A stretch of DNA of 64,000 nt from an uncultured Draconibacterium sp. (lineage in GTDB: Bacteria > Bacteroidota > Bacteroidia > Bacteroidales > Prolixibacteraceae). The stretch spans positions 1 to 64,000 of the forward strand of contig NZ_CAJXTC010000005.1 of assembly GCF_913060805.1 (NCBI RefSeq), read 5' to 3'. Of the stretch, positions 25,956-34,104 are shown piece after piece (the first letter of the stretch is position 1; every line of letters starts with the position of its first letter). The position numbers were made by a program, and so were the translations under genes. A model generated the notes under the pieces. The model made no database searches. It saw only the letters and a program-made list of their open reading frames with translations, and was not told the origin of the DNA.

Positions 25956-26693
25956 TTACTTTAAATTCTTTGCCAACTCAGGCACAGTTTCTTTAAGTGC
26001 TTCGGTAGCCAACTGAGCTACTTTGTGCGCCCCTTCCTGCGATAGATGCGTATCGTCTTTTCGTGGTTCCGGATGACGCTCGTTTGTAATATCGGTCCAC
26101 ACATACATTTGTTTCGACGCTTCATCGCCAAGCGAATTTACCCATTCTTCGGTAATTTTTTGCAAATCGATAAGTGGCACATCCAACAAATCAGCTACCC
26201 GGCGGGTAGCCACCGGATAATCACCATGTGTGTCGGTTAACTTTCCATCTTCACCAAACTTTCGTCGTACTATGGATGTAAAAAGTACAGGGATAGCTCC
26301 TTTTTCACGCGATTCATTAACAAACTTACTAAGGTTTTCAGAGTAAGTTCCAAACGGAGTGGTGTAGCGTGTTGAGTCGTATGCTTTCTGGTCGTTATGG
26401 CCAAACTGGATAAAAACATAATCGCCGGCCTGCAAGCTATCGAGCACCGTTTGCCATCTTCCTTCGTCGATAAAACTTTTTGAACTTCTGCCGTTTTTTG
26501 CATGGTTTTTCACCGCAACGTTCGGGTTGAAATACTCATCGAGCACCATGCACCAACCGGTTTCAGGAAAAGCGTCAGCCTCCTTGTTTGCCATTGTTGA
26601 ATCACCCACACAATAAATGCTGAATTCCTTTGGTTCTTGACAGGAACTGAGGACGATCAGAATAAGAGTGCAGAAATAGAAAAGTCGTTTCAT
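25956..26693 (-). CDS. Rhamnogalacturonan acetylesterase (CE12, SGNH hydrolase)
   Basis: Removes acetyl groups from rhamnogalacturonan or other pectin. The 245-residue lipoprotein has Cys18 ('LSSCQE'). The SGNH blocks are present: 'GDST' with nucleophile Ser32, 'NHAKNGRSSKSF', 'GHND', and the C-terminal 'DDTHLSQEGA' that supplies the catalytic Asp and His. The spacing of 11 bases from GH28 and 2 bases to CE8 shows it is inside the enzyme operon. The family assignment is firm. The exact acetyl position hydrolysed cannot be told from sequence. Confidence 0.92.
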   Translation of the reverse strand: MKRLFYFCTLILIVLSSCQEPKEFSIYCVGDSTMANKEADAFPETGWCMVLDEYFNPNVAVKNHAKNGRSSKSFIDEGRWQTVLDSLQAGDYVFIQFGHNDQKAYDSTRYTTPFGTYSENLSKFVNESREKGAIPVLFTSIVRRKFGEDGKLTDTHGDYPVATRRVADLLDVPLIDLQKITEEWVNSLGDEASKQMYVWTDITNERHPEPRKDDTHLSQEGAHKVAQLATEALKETVPELAKNLK

Positions 26694-26704
26694 GGTTGAA
26701 TCTA

Positions 26705-28396
26705 CTAAAATTTAACCGCTTCTGCAGGCACTTCTGATCCGATAGTTGTGTATTGTTTTACATTAGTTTCCGAATTTGAAATGCTTATATTTTTACACTT
26801 CGAACCATTAATTTTTATGGCGTCAGCAGCTTTAAAATCATAAGCAAGGCCATTCACATCAACATCTTTACTATTGAAAATCAACATGGCAACATCTTTG
26901 TCGGTTATCAATTTTGTATCGTTGATTTTCACACCTTTGGCATCAATGATCTGGAATCCGTTATCGGCTTTCAGATAGAGATTGTTCAGCTCAATATTTT
27001 CGAGTGGCATTTCCGGAAGTCCCTGAAGAAAAACCGCCTGCTGTGCGCCGTTAATCGTAACATTCGAGATTTTGATATTCTTGAATTGTGGTGTTTCTTC
27101 GGTAACAGGAAGAAGTTCTGTCGATGTTTCCATCCCGCCTTCTTCCATCATTTCCGAAATTGATTGTCCGCCGTAATACAGGTTAAACGAAATGGCATTT
27201 GTCGGGATGTTGGTCATATAAACATCAGAGATAAAAATGTTCTCCACAACGCCGCCACGGCCGCGGGTGCTTTTAAAACGCAGGCCCACATCGGTACCCA
27301 TAAAAGTGCAGTTTGAAACGTGCATGTTGCGCACTCCGCCCGACATTTCACTTCCGACTGTAACACCACCGTGACCATGATAAACAATGTTGTCTTTAAT
27401 GATGAGGTTTTCGCACGGAATTCCGTAACGACGACCGTCTTCGTTTTTCCCGGATTTGATACAAATGGCATCGTCGCCCACATCGAAATTGCAGTTTTGA
27501 ACCAGTACGTTTTTGCATGATTCAATATCGATTCCATCGCCATTTTGCGAATACCATGGATTACGTACAGTTAAATTTTTCACGGTCAGATGCTCAACAC
27601 GTAAAGGGTGAATATTCCATGCCGGCGAATTCTGAAATACCGGGCCATCGAACATGATTCGTTTACTATTTTGAATACTCACAAACACCGGGCGCAGGTA
27701 GTCGCGTATGGTTTCAAATTCTTCCTTGGTTTTCAGGTCGTCGCGCACATTCTGATCGCCACTGCCTTCAATTCCCTTTTTGTACTGCTCCGACGGATAC
27801 CAAACATCGCCTTTTTCGCTTACAATACCTCCCGATTTTACAAGGTCTTTCCAATCGTTTTCATTAAGCTTCGATTTTTTTACAGCGCGCCAGGCACCGC
27901 CGTTTCCATCCCAAACACCATTTCCGGTAAAAGCAACGTTTTCAATATTTCTTCCGTGAATTGGCGAAAGACAACGATAAGTATCCAAACCTTCGAAATT
28001 GGTTGCAATAACCGGATAAAGATCTTTGTTGGTAGAGAAAAGAATTACGGCGCCTTGCTCGGCGTGCAATTCCAGGTTGCTTTTTAACTGAATGGGACCG
28101 GTTAACCATATGCCCGGAGGAATGGTTACTTTGCCTCCACCTTTTTCGGTAACCGCGTTTATGGCCGCCTCAAAAGCTTCGGTATTCATTTCAATTCCGC
28201 CACTTATTGCACCAAAATCGGTTATCGACACCGCATAGTCAGGAATTTGCGGTTCCTGAATTACCGGCATTTCAAATTCAATTGTTTCGTACAAGCTATT
28301 TGCGATTTTGGGAGGTGCGCTTTTTTCGGCACATCCCACCGTGAAAACAGCAGCGGCAAGTAATAGATTAGAGATCTTTTTAACTATCATTTTCAA
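26705..28396 (-). CDS. GH28 polygalacturonase family enzyme, lipoprotein
   Basis: Inverting hydrolase of galacturonic-acid linkages in homogalacturonan or rhamnogalacturonan. The lipoprotein signal has Cys22 ('TVGCAEK'). The right-handed beta-helix carries the GH28 catalytic set: 'NGDGIDIES' (Asp287, Asp290), 'VGDDAICIKSG' (Asp308, Asp309), 'HGHGG' (His342) and 'RFKSTRGRGG'. At 563 residues it is longer than simple fungal enzymes. The extra length includes the region with 'KSGGIVSEKGDVWYPSEQ', common in Bacteroidota exo-type members. Its ATG overlaps the stop of the CE8 gene by 4 bases (ATGA), so translation is probably coupled. Confidence 0.94.
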   Translation of the reverse strand: MKMIVKKISNLLLAAAVFTVGCAEKSAPPKIANSLYETIEFEMPVIQEPQIPDYAVSITDFGAISGGIEMNTEAFEAAINAVTEKGGGKVTIPPGIWLTGPIQLKSNLELHAEQGAVILFSTNKDLYPVIATNFEGLDTYRCLSPIHGRNIENVAFTGNGVWDGNGGAWRAVKKSKLNENDWKDLVKSGGIVSEKGDVWYPSEQYKKGIEGSGDQNVRDDLKTKEEFETIRDYLRPVFVSIQNSKRIMFDGPVFQNSPAWNIHPLRVEHLTVKNLTVRNPWYSQNGDGIDIESCKNVLVQNCNFDVGDDAICIKSGKNEDGRRYGIPCENLIIKDNIVYHGHGGVTVGSEMSGGVRNMHVSNCTFMGTDVGLRFKSTRGRGGVVENIFISDVYMTNIPTNAISFNLYYGGQSISEMMEEGGMETSTELLPVTEETPQFKNIKISNVTINGAQQAVFLQGLPEMPLENIELNNLYLKADNGFQIIDAKGVKINDTKLITDKDVAMLIFNSKDVDVNGLAYDFKAADAIKINGSKCKNISISNSETNVKQYTTIGSEVPAEAVKF

Positions 28397-29370
28397 AGTT
28401 TTTTAATTTCTTCCAGGTTGGAGAACAGCTCTTCTGTCCAGTCTCCAAAAATCTTTTCAACGGAGTATTCTTGTGCTTCTGCATCGCTTAACTGATGCGA
28501 CCAGGTAACTCTGTTTTTAGTATCGGCACCTTCGCCGGTATTGTTATATTCAGCAAAATAGGCTGTCTTTTCCTTCTCCGGATCGCGCCAGTTGTGCCAA
28601 CCTTCGGGTTTTATGTGTTTGCCCAGTTTGCAGCCGATGAAAACTGATTTGCCATAAGGACGCCACGGACGACCGAGATAAAACGAGTTTTCAGGAGCGT
28701 CCCCGGTGATGTTGCAATTCAGAAAAACAAAACCATATTTTGAATTTTCCTCAGTGGATGGGGCCGTGATGTATCCGGCTGTTTTGCAAAAAATGGTGCA
28801 GTCTTCGAAAACTGCTGTCGACCAACCGAAAATAAAATCAACAGTACCTTCTATGTAACAGTTTTTATAGTACTGCCGGCTGTTTTTGCCACGCGGATAA
28901 AGTGTATCCTGGTTGCCCAGAAAACGGCAATTCTCGAAAGCCACTTTGTCACTCTCAATACGAACGGCAACAGCTTGCCCAACAGGGCCGGCCGAGTTCT
29001 GAAAAGTTATGTTTTTAGCAATAAAACCTTCTCCAAAAATGTAAAACGATGTTGAACCTGTTGTTCCCATTTCTTCGCCAAAGCGGTTCTTTTTACTGGC
29101 AAAATTATCGTAAGTAAGGATGGTGTTTTCAAGGTCTTCGCCAATAAACGTTACCAGTGTTTTGCTAGCCGGTAATACCAGCTTTTCTTTGTAAATGCCT
29201 TGTTTTATGAAAATGGTTGTGCGGTTTTTCCTGAAATCAGGAACCGCATCAATGGCCTCCTGCACAGTGGTGAAATCGCCGCTGCCGTCTTTTGCTACCA
29301 CAAAATCCAAGGCACTTGCCGAGGCAGCTGCCAGCAATAATACAAATGATATGAAGAGTTTGCTTTTCAT
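28393..29370 (-). CDS. Pectin methylesterase (CE8), second copy
   Basis: Second CE8 of the operon, 325 residues, with a cleavable signal peptide (~1-20). The motifs are intact: 'GQAVAV', Asp155 in 'NQDTLYPRG', nucleophile Asp178 in 'TVDFIFGWS' and Arg234 in 'LGRPWRPYG'. It differs from the first copy around the substrate cleft ('GWSTAVFE' against 'GSATVVFQ'), so the two are old paralogues rather than a recent duplication. It lies 3 bases after GH43 and overlaps GH28 by 4 bases. Confidence 0.95.
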   Translation of the reverse strand: MKSKLFISFVLLLAAASASALDFVVAKDGSGDFTTVQEAIDAVPDFRKNRTTIFIKQGIYKEKLVLPASKTLVTFIGEDLENTILTYDNFASKKNRFGEEMGTTGSTSFYIFGEGFIAKNITFQNSAGPVGQAVAVRIESDKVAFENCRFLGNQDTLYPRGKNSRQYYKNCYIEGTVDFIFGWSTAVFEDCTIFCKTAGYITAPSTEENSKYGFVFLNCNITGDAPENSFYLGRPWRPYGKSVFIGCKLGKHIKPEGWHNWRDPEKEKTAYFAEYNNTGEGADTKNRVTWSHQLSDAEAQEYSVEKIFGDWTEELFSNLEEIKKL

Positions 29371-29373
29371 TCC

Positions 29374-30996
29374 TTATTTATCAATCCTAAACCAATCAAT
29401 ATCAACCGTGCCCGAGTCGTTTGTAATTCCTTCGCGCAAGGCAAAATAACCTATCTTTGCGCCGATCCAACGGCCCGGTTTGGCTGTAAATTCTTCGCCA
29501 ACGGTTTTAAATTTTTTCCCATTGCTGCTAAAACTAAAAGTGCAAATCGCACCCTTTTTTACTTCTATCCTGAAGTAGATTTCATTACTGTTAAAAGTTT
29601 CTGAATGCAATTCAATTTCCTTTCCGCCGGTGCGTGCATTTTCGCATTTCGCCACGTGCAGCTGAAGTTGCCCGTCTATTTGTTTTAATGAAATGTACTG
29701 GTAGTCTTCGCCCATTACCACAAAACCGGTTTCTTCGTCATCGGTGCGGGCATTGAATGTTATTTTGGTAGTGGCTGTAAATTCTTCGGCAGGGAATTTT
29801 TGTAACAGAAGGTTCGGAACCATCCAAAGTACTTCTTCTCCCTCAGGGCGAACAATACAATTCAGGCGATAAAAGCCAAGGTTGCCTGACGGAAATCCAT
29901 ACGAAATGTGTTTGTTGGCTTGCCATTGCCACTGAATTCCCAGCTGGTTTCCATTGAACTCGTCGCTTTCCGGTGGAGTTGAAACAGGGTAGGTAGCGCC
30001 AACATCCGGTTTTTTGTAGGTGAGCACCGGCTCGCCAATTCCGTCACCGTCTTCGTCAACACCAATCACCGGCCAATCGTTGTGCCAGGTCATCGGGTTA
30101 AGGTGTACAACCCGTCCGTAAGCTTCTTTATCTTGAAAATGGATGAACCAGTTTTCTCCTGTTTTTGTATCCACCCAAGCTCCCTGGTGAGGCCCGTTTA
30201 TATCGGTGTCGCCTTGCGCCATTACAATTTTTATTTCGTAGGGACCGTACACATTTTTCGAGCGGAGCACGGTTTGCCAGCCCGTTGAAACGCCACCTGC
30301 CGGAGCAAAAATGTAGTAATAACCGTTGGCTTTGTAAAATTTTGGTCCTTCAATGGTTGGGTGATCATCGTGTCCGTCGAAAACCATTACTTCATCGCCG
30401 ATAACCGCTGTTCCTTCGCTGTTCATTTCCTGAACCAGAAGCACCGACTTTATACGTGCGCGACTGCCGGCAAAAGCATGCGTTAAATAAACTTTTCCGT
30501 CATCATCCCAAAGTGGCGACGGATCGATCAAACCTTTTCCGCCTTTTACCAAAATTGGTTCCGACCACGGACCTTCGGCCTGTTTGGCTTTAATTTGATA
30601 TATGCCAAAATCAGGATCGGGGTAATAAATGTAAAACTCGTTATTATGGTAGCGGATGCAAGGCGCCCAAACGCCGTTTCCGTGTTGCGGAATGCTGAAC
30701 ACATCTTCAGGAACCTGTGTGGGTAGCGCATAAGTTATAAGTTGCCAGTTAACCAGATCTTTTGAGTGAAGAATCGGTAAGCCGGGAACACAATTAAATG
30801 AAGAAGCCGTCATGTAATAATCGTCGCCAACGCGAACCACATCCGGGTCGGAGTAATCGGCATGGATGATCGGATTTTTATAAGTGCCATCGCCGTTATC
30901 GGCTACCCAAACTTTTGAAATCCCGGTTTGTGCGCTGCTAAAAAGCGACATGCCGCAAAGGATTATCAGGATTATTATTGTTGGTTTTAGGTTCAT
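29374..30996 (-). CDS. GH43 enzyme with C-terminal concanavalin-like domain
   Basis: Inverting alpha-arabinofuranosidase or beta-xylosidase type enzyme, here probably trimming pectic arabinan. The 540-residue protein has a signal peptide (~1-22). The five-bladed propeller spans ~40-330, with catalytic base Asp50 in 'DYSDPDVV', general acid Glu216 in 'TIEGPKFY' and 'GLIDPSPLWDDDG' for the modulator. A beta-sandwich domain (~350-540) of the kind found at the C-terminus of beta-xylosidases follows. It starts 1 base after the PL1 stop and is followed by CE8 after 3 bases. The catalytic residues are complete, unlike the other GH43 in the window. Confidence 0.92.
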   Translation of the reverse strand: MNLKPTIIILIILCGMSLFSSAQTGISKVWVADNGDGTYKNPIIHADYSDPDVVRVGDDYYMTASSFNCVPGLPILHSKDLVNWQLITYALPTQVPEDVFSIPQHGNGVWAPCIRYHNNEFYIYYPDPDFGIYQIKAKQAEGPWSEPILVKGGKGLIDPSPLWDDDGKVYLTHAFAGSRARIKSVLLVQEMNSEGTAVIGDEVMVFDGHDDHPTIEGPKFYKANGYYYIFAPAGGVSTGWQTVLRSKNVYGPYEIKIVMAQGDTDINGPHQGAWVDTKTGENWFIHFQDKEAYGRVVHLNPMTWHNDWPVIGVDEDGDGIGEPVLTYKKPDVGATYPVSTPPESDEFNGNQLGIQWQWQANKHISYGFPSGNLGFYRLNCIVRPEGEEVLWMVPNLLLQKFPAEEFTATTKITFNARTDDEETGFVVMGEDYQYISLKQIDGQLQLHVAKCENARTGGKEIELHSETFNSNEIYFRIEVKKGAICTFSFSSNGKKFKTVGEEFTAKPGRWIGAKIGYFALREGITNDSGTVDIDWFRIDK

Positions 30997-30997
30997 G

Positions 30998-32377
30998 TTA
31001 TTTCTTTTGGGCTATTATCGAGTTCAGGTAAACTTCAATGTTGGTATATTTTTTATCGAGCTTGTAATCGTTATTATCCGCTTTTTCAGGATTTAGCCCG
31101 TTTTGTTTTTCCCACTTATCGGGCATGCCGTCATTATCGGCATCGGGTGGAGGAGGAGTTGAGCGTAAAATTGGCCAGCCTCCCACATCTGTCTGGCTGT
31201 CGATGATTCCTTTTCCGCCATCTCTGAATTGTTTCCCGACAGTTTCTTTTCCGGTCGTAGCTTCGTGAATTATTCGTTTGTCAACGGCATCGCGCTGATA
31301 ACTGGCGCCAGCATCTTGCAATACCTTTTTGTATGCTTCTTCTGCTTTGTCGGTTTTTATAGCAGTGTGTTCAACCGGACTTGTGAGCCGCGATCGATCG
31401 ATCATTTCCTGTGAAAGGTTTTTGACCTGGACACCGCCAGCCCAGTTATCTTTTGAGATTTCTTTGTTCCCTTCAATTACGTTTCCGTCGAGGTAAAACC
31501 AACCTGCCCGGAGTGTATCAGTATTTCTGCTTTCGTTGTAAAAATCTTGTGTGAGGTTTAAAATACGATCGCGGACATCTTTTTTGGTTGCCGGACCGGG
31601 TTTATAATAATTGTTCACCAGGTTGTAATGGCCTTCTTCGCCACCATAAACGCTGTTGTTTCCCCAGTTGTAAATTACATTGTTTCTGAAATCGGCTTTC
31701 TCAAAATCCGGATCGTTGGTGTATCTCGATCCCTGCAGCCGCGGATTCCGGCTTACATGATCAGATATCAGGTTGTGATGAAAACTTGCATTGCTTCCGC
31801 CCCAGATTCCGCCGTAACCGTGCGCTCCTTTGTGATGGAACGACAGGTTAAAACTTTCGCTGATAATACACCATTGCAGTGTAAAATTTTCGTTGTCGTA
31901 AAACGAGGCCACTTCATCGTCGGCCCAGCTAAAACTGCAATGGTCTATTATAATATTTTTGTTTCGCATTCCGGTAATTGCATCCATTTCCTCGTGCGAC
32001 TTGTCGCCGGGGCGCACACGCAGATAGCGAATAATTACATTGTCGGCGTCAACACGTACACCGTAATTTTTCAGGCAAATTCCATCTCCCGGAGCGGTTT
32101 GCCCGGCAATGGTAAGATCGCCGTTTTTTATGTGAATGGTCTTCTCTAATTCAATGGTTCCTGACACTCTGAAAATAATGGTACGCGGGCCTTCCGCCTC
32201 AATAGCTTTTCTAAAACTTCCGTTGCCTTTGTTGTTCAGGTTGTCGACAAAAATAACTTTGCCACCGCGACCTCCGGTTGTGTATTTGCCACCACCTTCA
32301 GCACCCGGAAAAGCGATTTGCTGTCCTAAAACCGTTTGGAAAAGGAGAATCAGAATTAAGCTTAACTGTACCTTCAT
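30998..32377 (-). CDS. PL1-family pectate lyase without sorting domain
   Basis: First gene of the enzyme block. The 459-residue pectate lyase has a standard signal peptide (~1-18). The beta-helix motifs match the T9SS-tagged paralogue: 'FPGAEGGGKYTTGGRGG', 'IIDHCSFSWADDE' and 'HGYGGIWGGSNASFHHN'. It ends right after the acidic linker ('DADNDGMPDKWE') and 'TNIEVYLNSII', exactly where the paralogue continues into its T9SS domain. It is therefore probably periplasmic and acts on imported oligomers, while the paralogue acts outside. This split of location is inference. Confidence 0.9.
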   Translation of the reverse strand: MKVQLSLILILLFQTVLGQQIAFPGAEGGGKYTTGGRGGKVIFVDNLNNKGNGSFRKAIEAEGPRTIIFRVSGTIELEKTIHIKNGDLTIAGQTAPGDGICLKNYGVRVDADNVIIRYLRVRPGDKSHEEMDAITGMRNKNIIIDHCSFSWADDEVASFYDNENFTLQWCIISESFNLSFHHKGAHGYGGIWGGSNASFHHNLISDHVSRNPRLQGSRYTNDPDFEKADFRNNVIYNWGNNSVYGGEEGHYNLVNNYYKPGPATKKDVRDRILNLTQDFYNESRNTDTLRAGWFYLDGNVIEGNKEISKDNWAGGVQVKNLSQEMIDRSRLTSPVEHTAIKTDKAEEAYKKVLQDAGASYQRDAVDKRIIHEATTGKETVGKQFRDGGKGIIDSQTDVGGWPILRSTPPPPDADNDGMPDKWEKQNGLNPEKADNNDYKLDKKYTNIEVYLNSIIAQKK

Positions 32378-32393
32378 TTTTAGAGTAATAACA

Positions 32394-32424
32394 GAATCCC
32401 CGGGAGTGTGGATCCCGGAGATTC
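32394..32424 (-). terminator. Intercistronic hairpin between surface protein and PL1 genes
   Basis: GAATCCCCGGGA (32394-32405) pairs with TCCCGGAGATTC (32413-32424) with one mismatch. On the minus strand a moderately T-rich stretch follows. It lies between the SusCD/surface-protein block and the enzyme block, where it could act as a partial terminator or mRNA-end stabiliser. Confidence 0.55.
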
Positions 32425-32488
32425 TTTTTAACTAACTAATAGACTAACTATTCACGAACTTAAATATATCGTTTCAAATTTCGTCGAA

Positions 32489-34072
32489 TTATTTCCAGCG
32501 TGGGTCGCCCGCGTCAACAGCATCAAAAGCGAATGAGAAATCGCCATTGTCAGGATCTTCCCACAAACCGTCGTAAGTTACACCCAGCGAAGTCAACTGA
32601 TCAACAATTGAATAATCGGAGTTTACAAAGTCGGTTGTTGCATAAGAATTTGTAATGGTCACCATTACGTCTTCAGGAGCACGAATACCAGTAATCGAAG
32701 GCTCGTCGCCATAAGAAGTTGTACCAAAAATACAGTTGGTAACTTCAACGCCACTGGTAATTACCGCGTCTCTGATGTCCATTAAATAACGGCCCGAGCT
32801 AAACGGCGTTTTATTGAATGTACAGTTCTCAACGATAATACTTTCGCATGACACAGGCTCGTCGTAACGAATGAAATGGCATTTCAAACTATCGATAGTT
32901 GAGTTGGTAATTTTTACAACAGTTGCGTTTGTATTGCCTTCGGTTGCGCAGAAAACACCATAACTACCACTGCTTTTACCCAGGTTGTGAATGATACAGT
33001 CGTCAACAAGGAATTCGCCAATAGTTTGATCAGAACCACCGCGTAAACGCATGATTTGGCGGCCCATGTAAAACATTTTACAGCCGATGAATTTAACAGC
33101 GCCAATGTTACAGGCTTCGCTTTCCATATCGAATACACCACGAATTTGTCCCTGCGAAGCATCCATGTTGGTGTAACCGCTCATAAACAGGTTTTCGAAA
33201 ACGATTTCTTCGGTTGGCAGAATGCTTGCTCCAATATAGAACATGCGGTCGCCATCGGTAGCATAAATTACCGGAAGCTCTCCGTCCAGTCCTTTAATCT
33301 TAATGGCTCTTTCCAACATCATATCACCTTCGAAACCAAACTCGGCACCGGCAGCCAGAATAAGCACATCGCCCGATTCGGCACCGCTGATTGCTGCAGC
33401 CAGATCTTCGCCGGCATCAACAAATACATCGCCTTCCATTACGTAATCCTGTACTCCGCGGCCTTTGTTGCCATTCAGAATAGTAATTACATATTCGCCA
33501 TTTGGCAGATCGGTTATCGACTTCATTCCGGCAGCCTGCTCTTCAGCAGTAATTTCGGCAGTAATTTCTCCCTCTGTTGAAACAAAGCTCAGAGAAGTAA
33601 CTGCTTTTCCCGGAGTCCAGCTTACATCGATGCTGTTCAGCCCTGTCATGGCCACATCATACCTGTTAAAAATATTCTCGGGCAATGATTTAAATGCCAG
33701 CTCTGCCCATTTTGAGTCGGCAATACTGTCGTTCATCCCTTTTACACGTGCCGAGTATTGCGAGTTACCGGCCGGCAGTTCGTAAACGTAAGGCAGTTCG
33801 TCGGGACCTACCGTTGCGGTATGAATGATATTGGCGAACGATAAGCTGTCGTCGCTGATTTCCAGTTCGTAAGATTGTACCTTTTTGTTGAATCCCCAAC
33901 TTAAGGATACTACAGTTTGGTTGCTGATTTTAGCTTCCAGCTCCAGGGGCGTAAATACCCTGTCGAATTCCAGTTCTTCAATAACCGGAGTTATATCATC
34001 TTCGCAGGCGTTTATTGCGAATAAAGCAACAATGCCCAATAAGATTCCAATATTTCTAAATATTTTTTTCAT
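32489..34072 (-). CDS. DUF5123/DUF4957-type surface glycan-binding lipoprotein
   Basis: Likely SusE/F-position surface binding protein for pectin. The 527-residue lipoprotein (Cys23, 'INACEDD') has fibronectin III-like domains (~35-205), then a pectin-lyase-like parallel beta-helix (~210-510) with repeating strand motifs ('ESIIVENCTFNKTP', 'SGVEVTNCIFGTT'). No lyase or hydrolase catalytic set is apparent, which fits binding rather than cleavage. It lies 32 bases after susD and is followed by a hairpin before the enzymes. The architecture is typical of pectin loci of Bacteroidota; direct binding is inference. Confidence 0.8.
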   Translation of the reverse strand: MKKIFRNIGILLGIVALFAINACEDDITPVIEELEFDRVFTPLELEAKISNQTVVSLSWGFNKKVQSYELEISDDSLSFANIIHTATVGPDELPYVYELPAGNSQYSARVKGMNDSIADSKWAELAFKSLPENIFNRYDVAMTGLNSIDVSWTPGKAVTSLSFVSTEGEITAEITAEEQAAGMKSITDLPNGEYVITILNGNKGRGVQDYVMEGDVFVDAGEDLAAAISGAESGDVLILAAGAEFGFEGDMMLERAIKIKGLDGELPVIYATDGDRMFYIGASILPTEEIVFENLFMSGYTNMDASQGQIRGVFDMESEACNIGAVKFIGCKMFYMGRQIMRLRGGSDQTIGEFLVDDCIIHNLGKSSGSYGVFCATEGNTNATVVKITNSTIDSLKCHFIRYDEPVSCESIIVENCTFNKTPFSSGRYLMDIRDAVITSGVEVTNCIFGTTSYGDEPSITGIRAPEDVMVTITNSYATTDFVNSDYSIVDQLTSLGVTYDGLWEDPDNGDFSFAFDAVDAGDPRWK

Positions 34073-34104
34073 TTGTTTCTTTTCTTTAATTCACAAAAAC
34101 GATT

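Noticed and set aside
27608-28087. 159-residue plus-strand frame antisense to GH28
   Set aside because: Shadow of the GH28 reading frame; no family resemblance.
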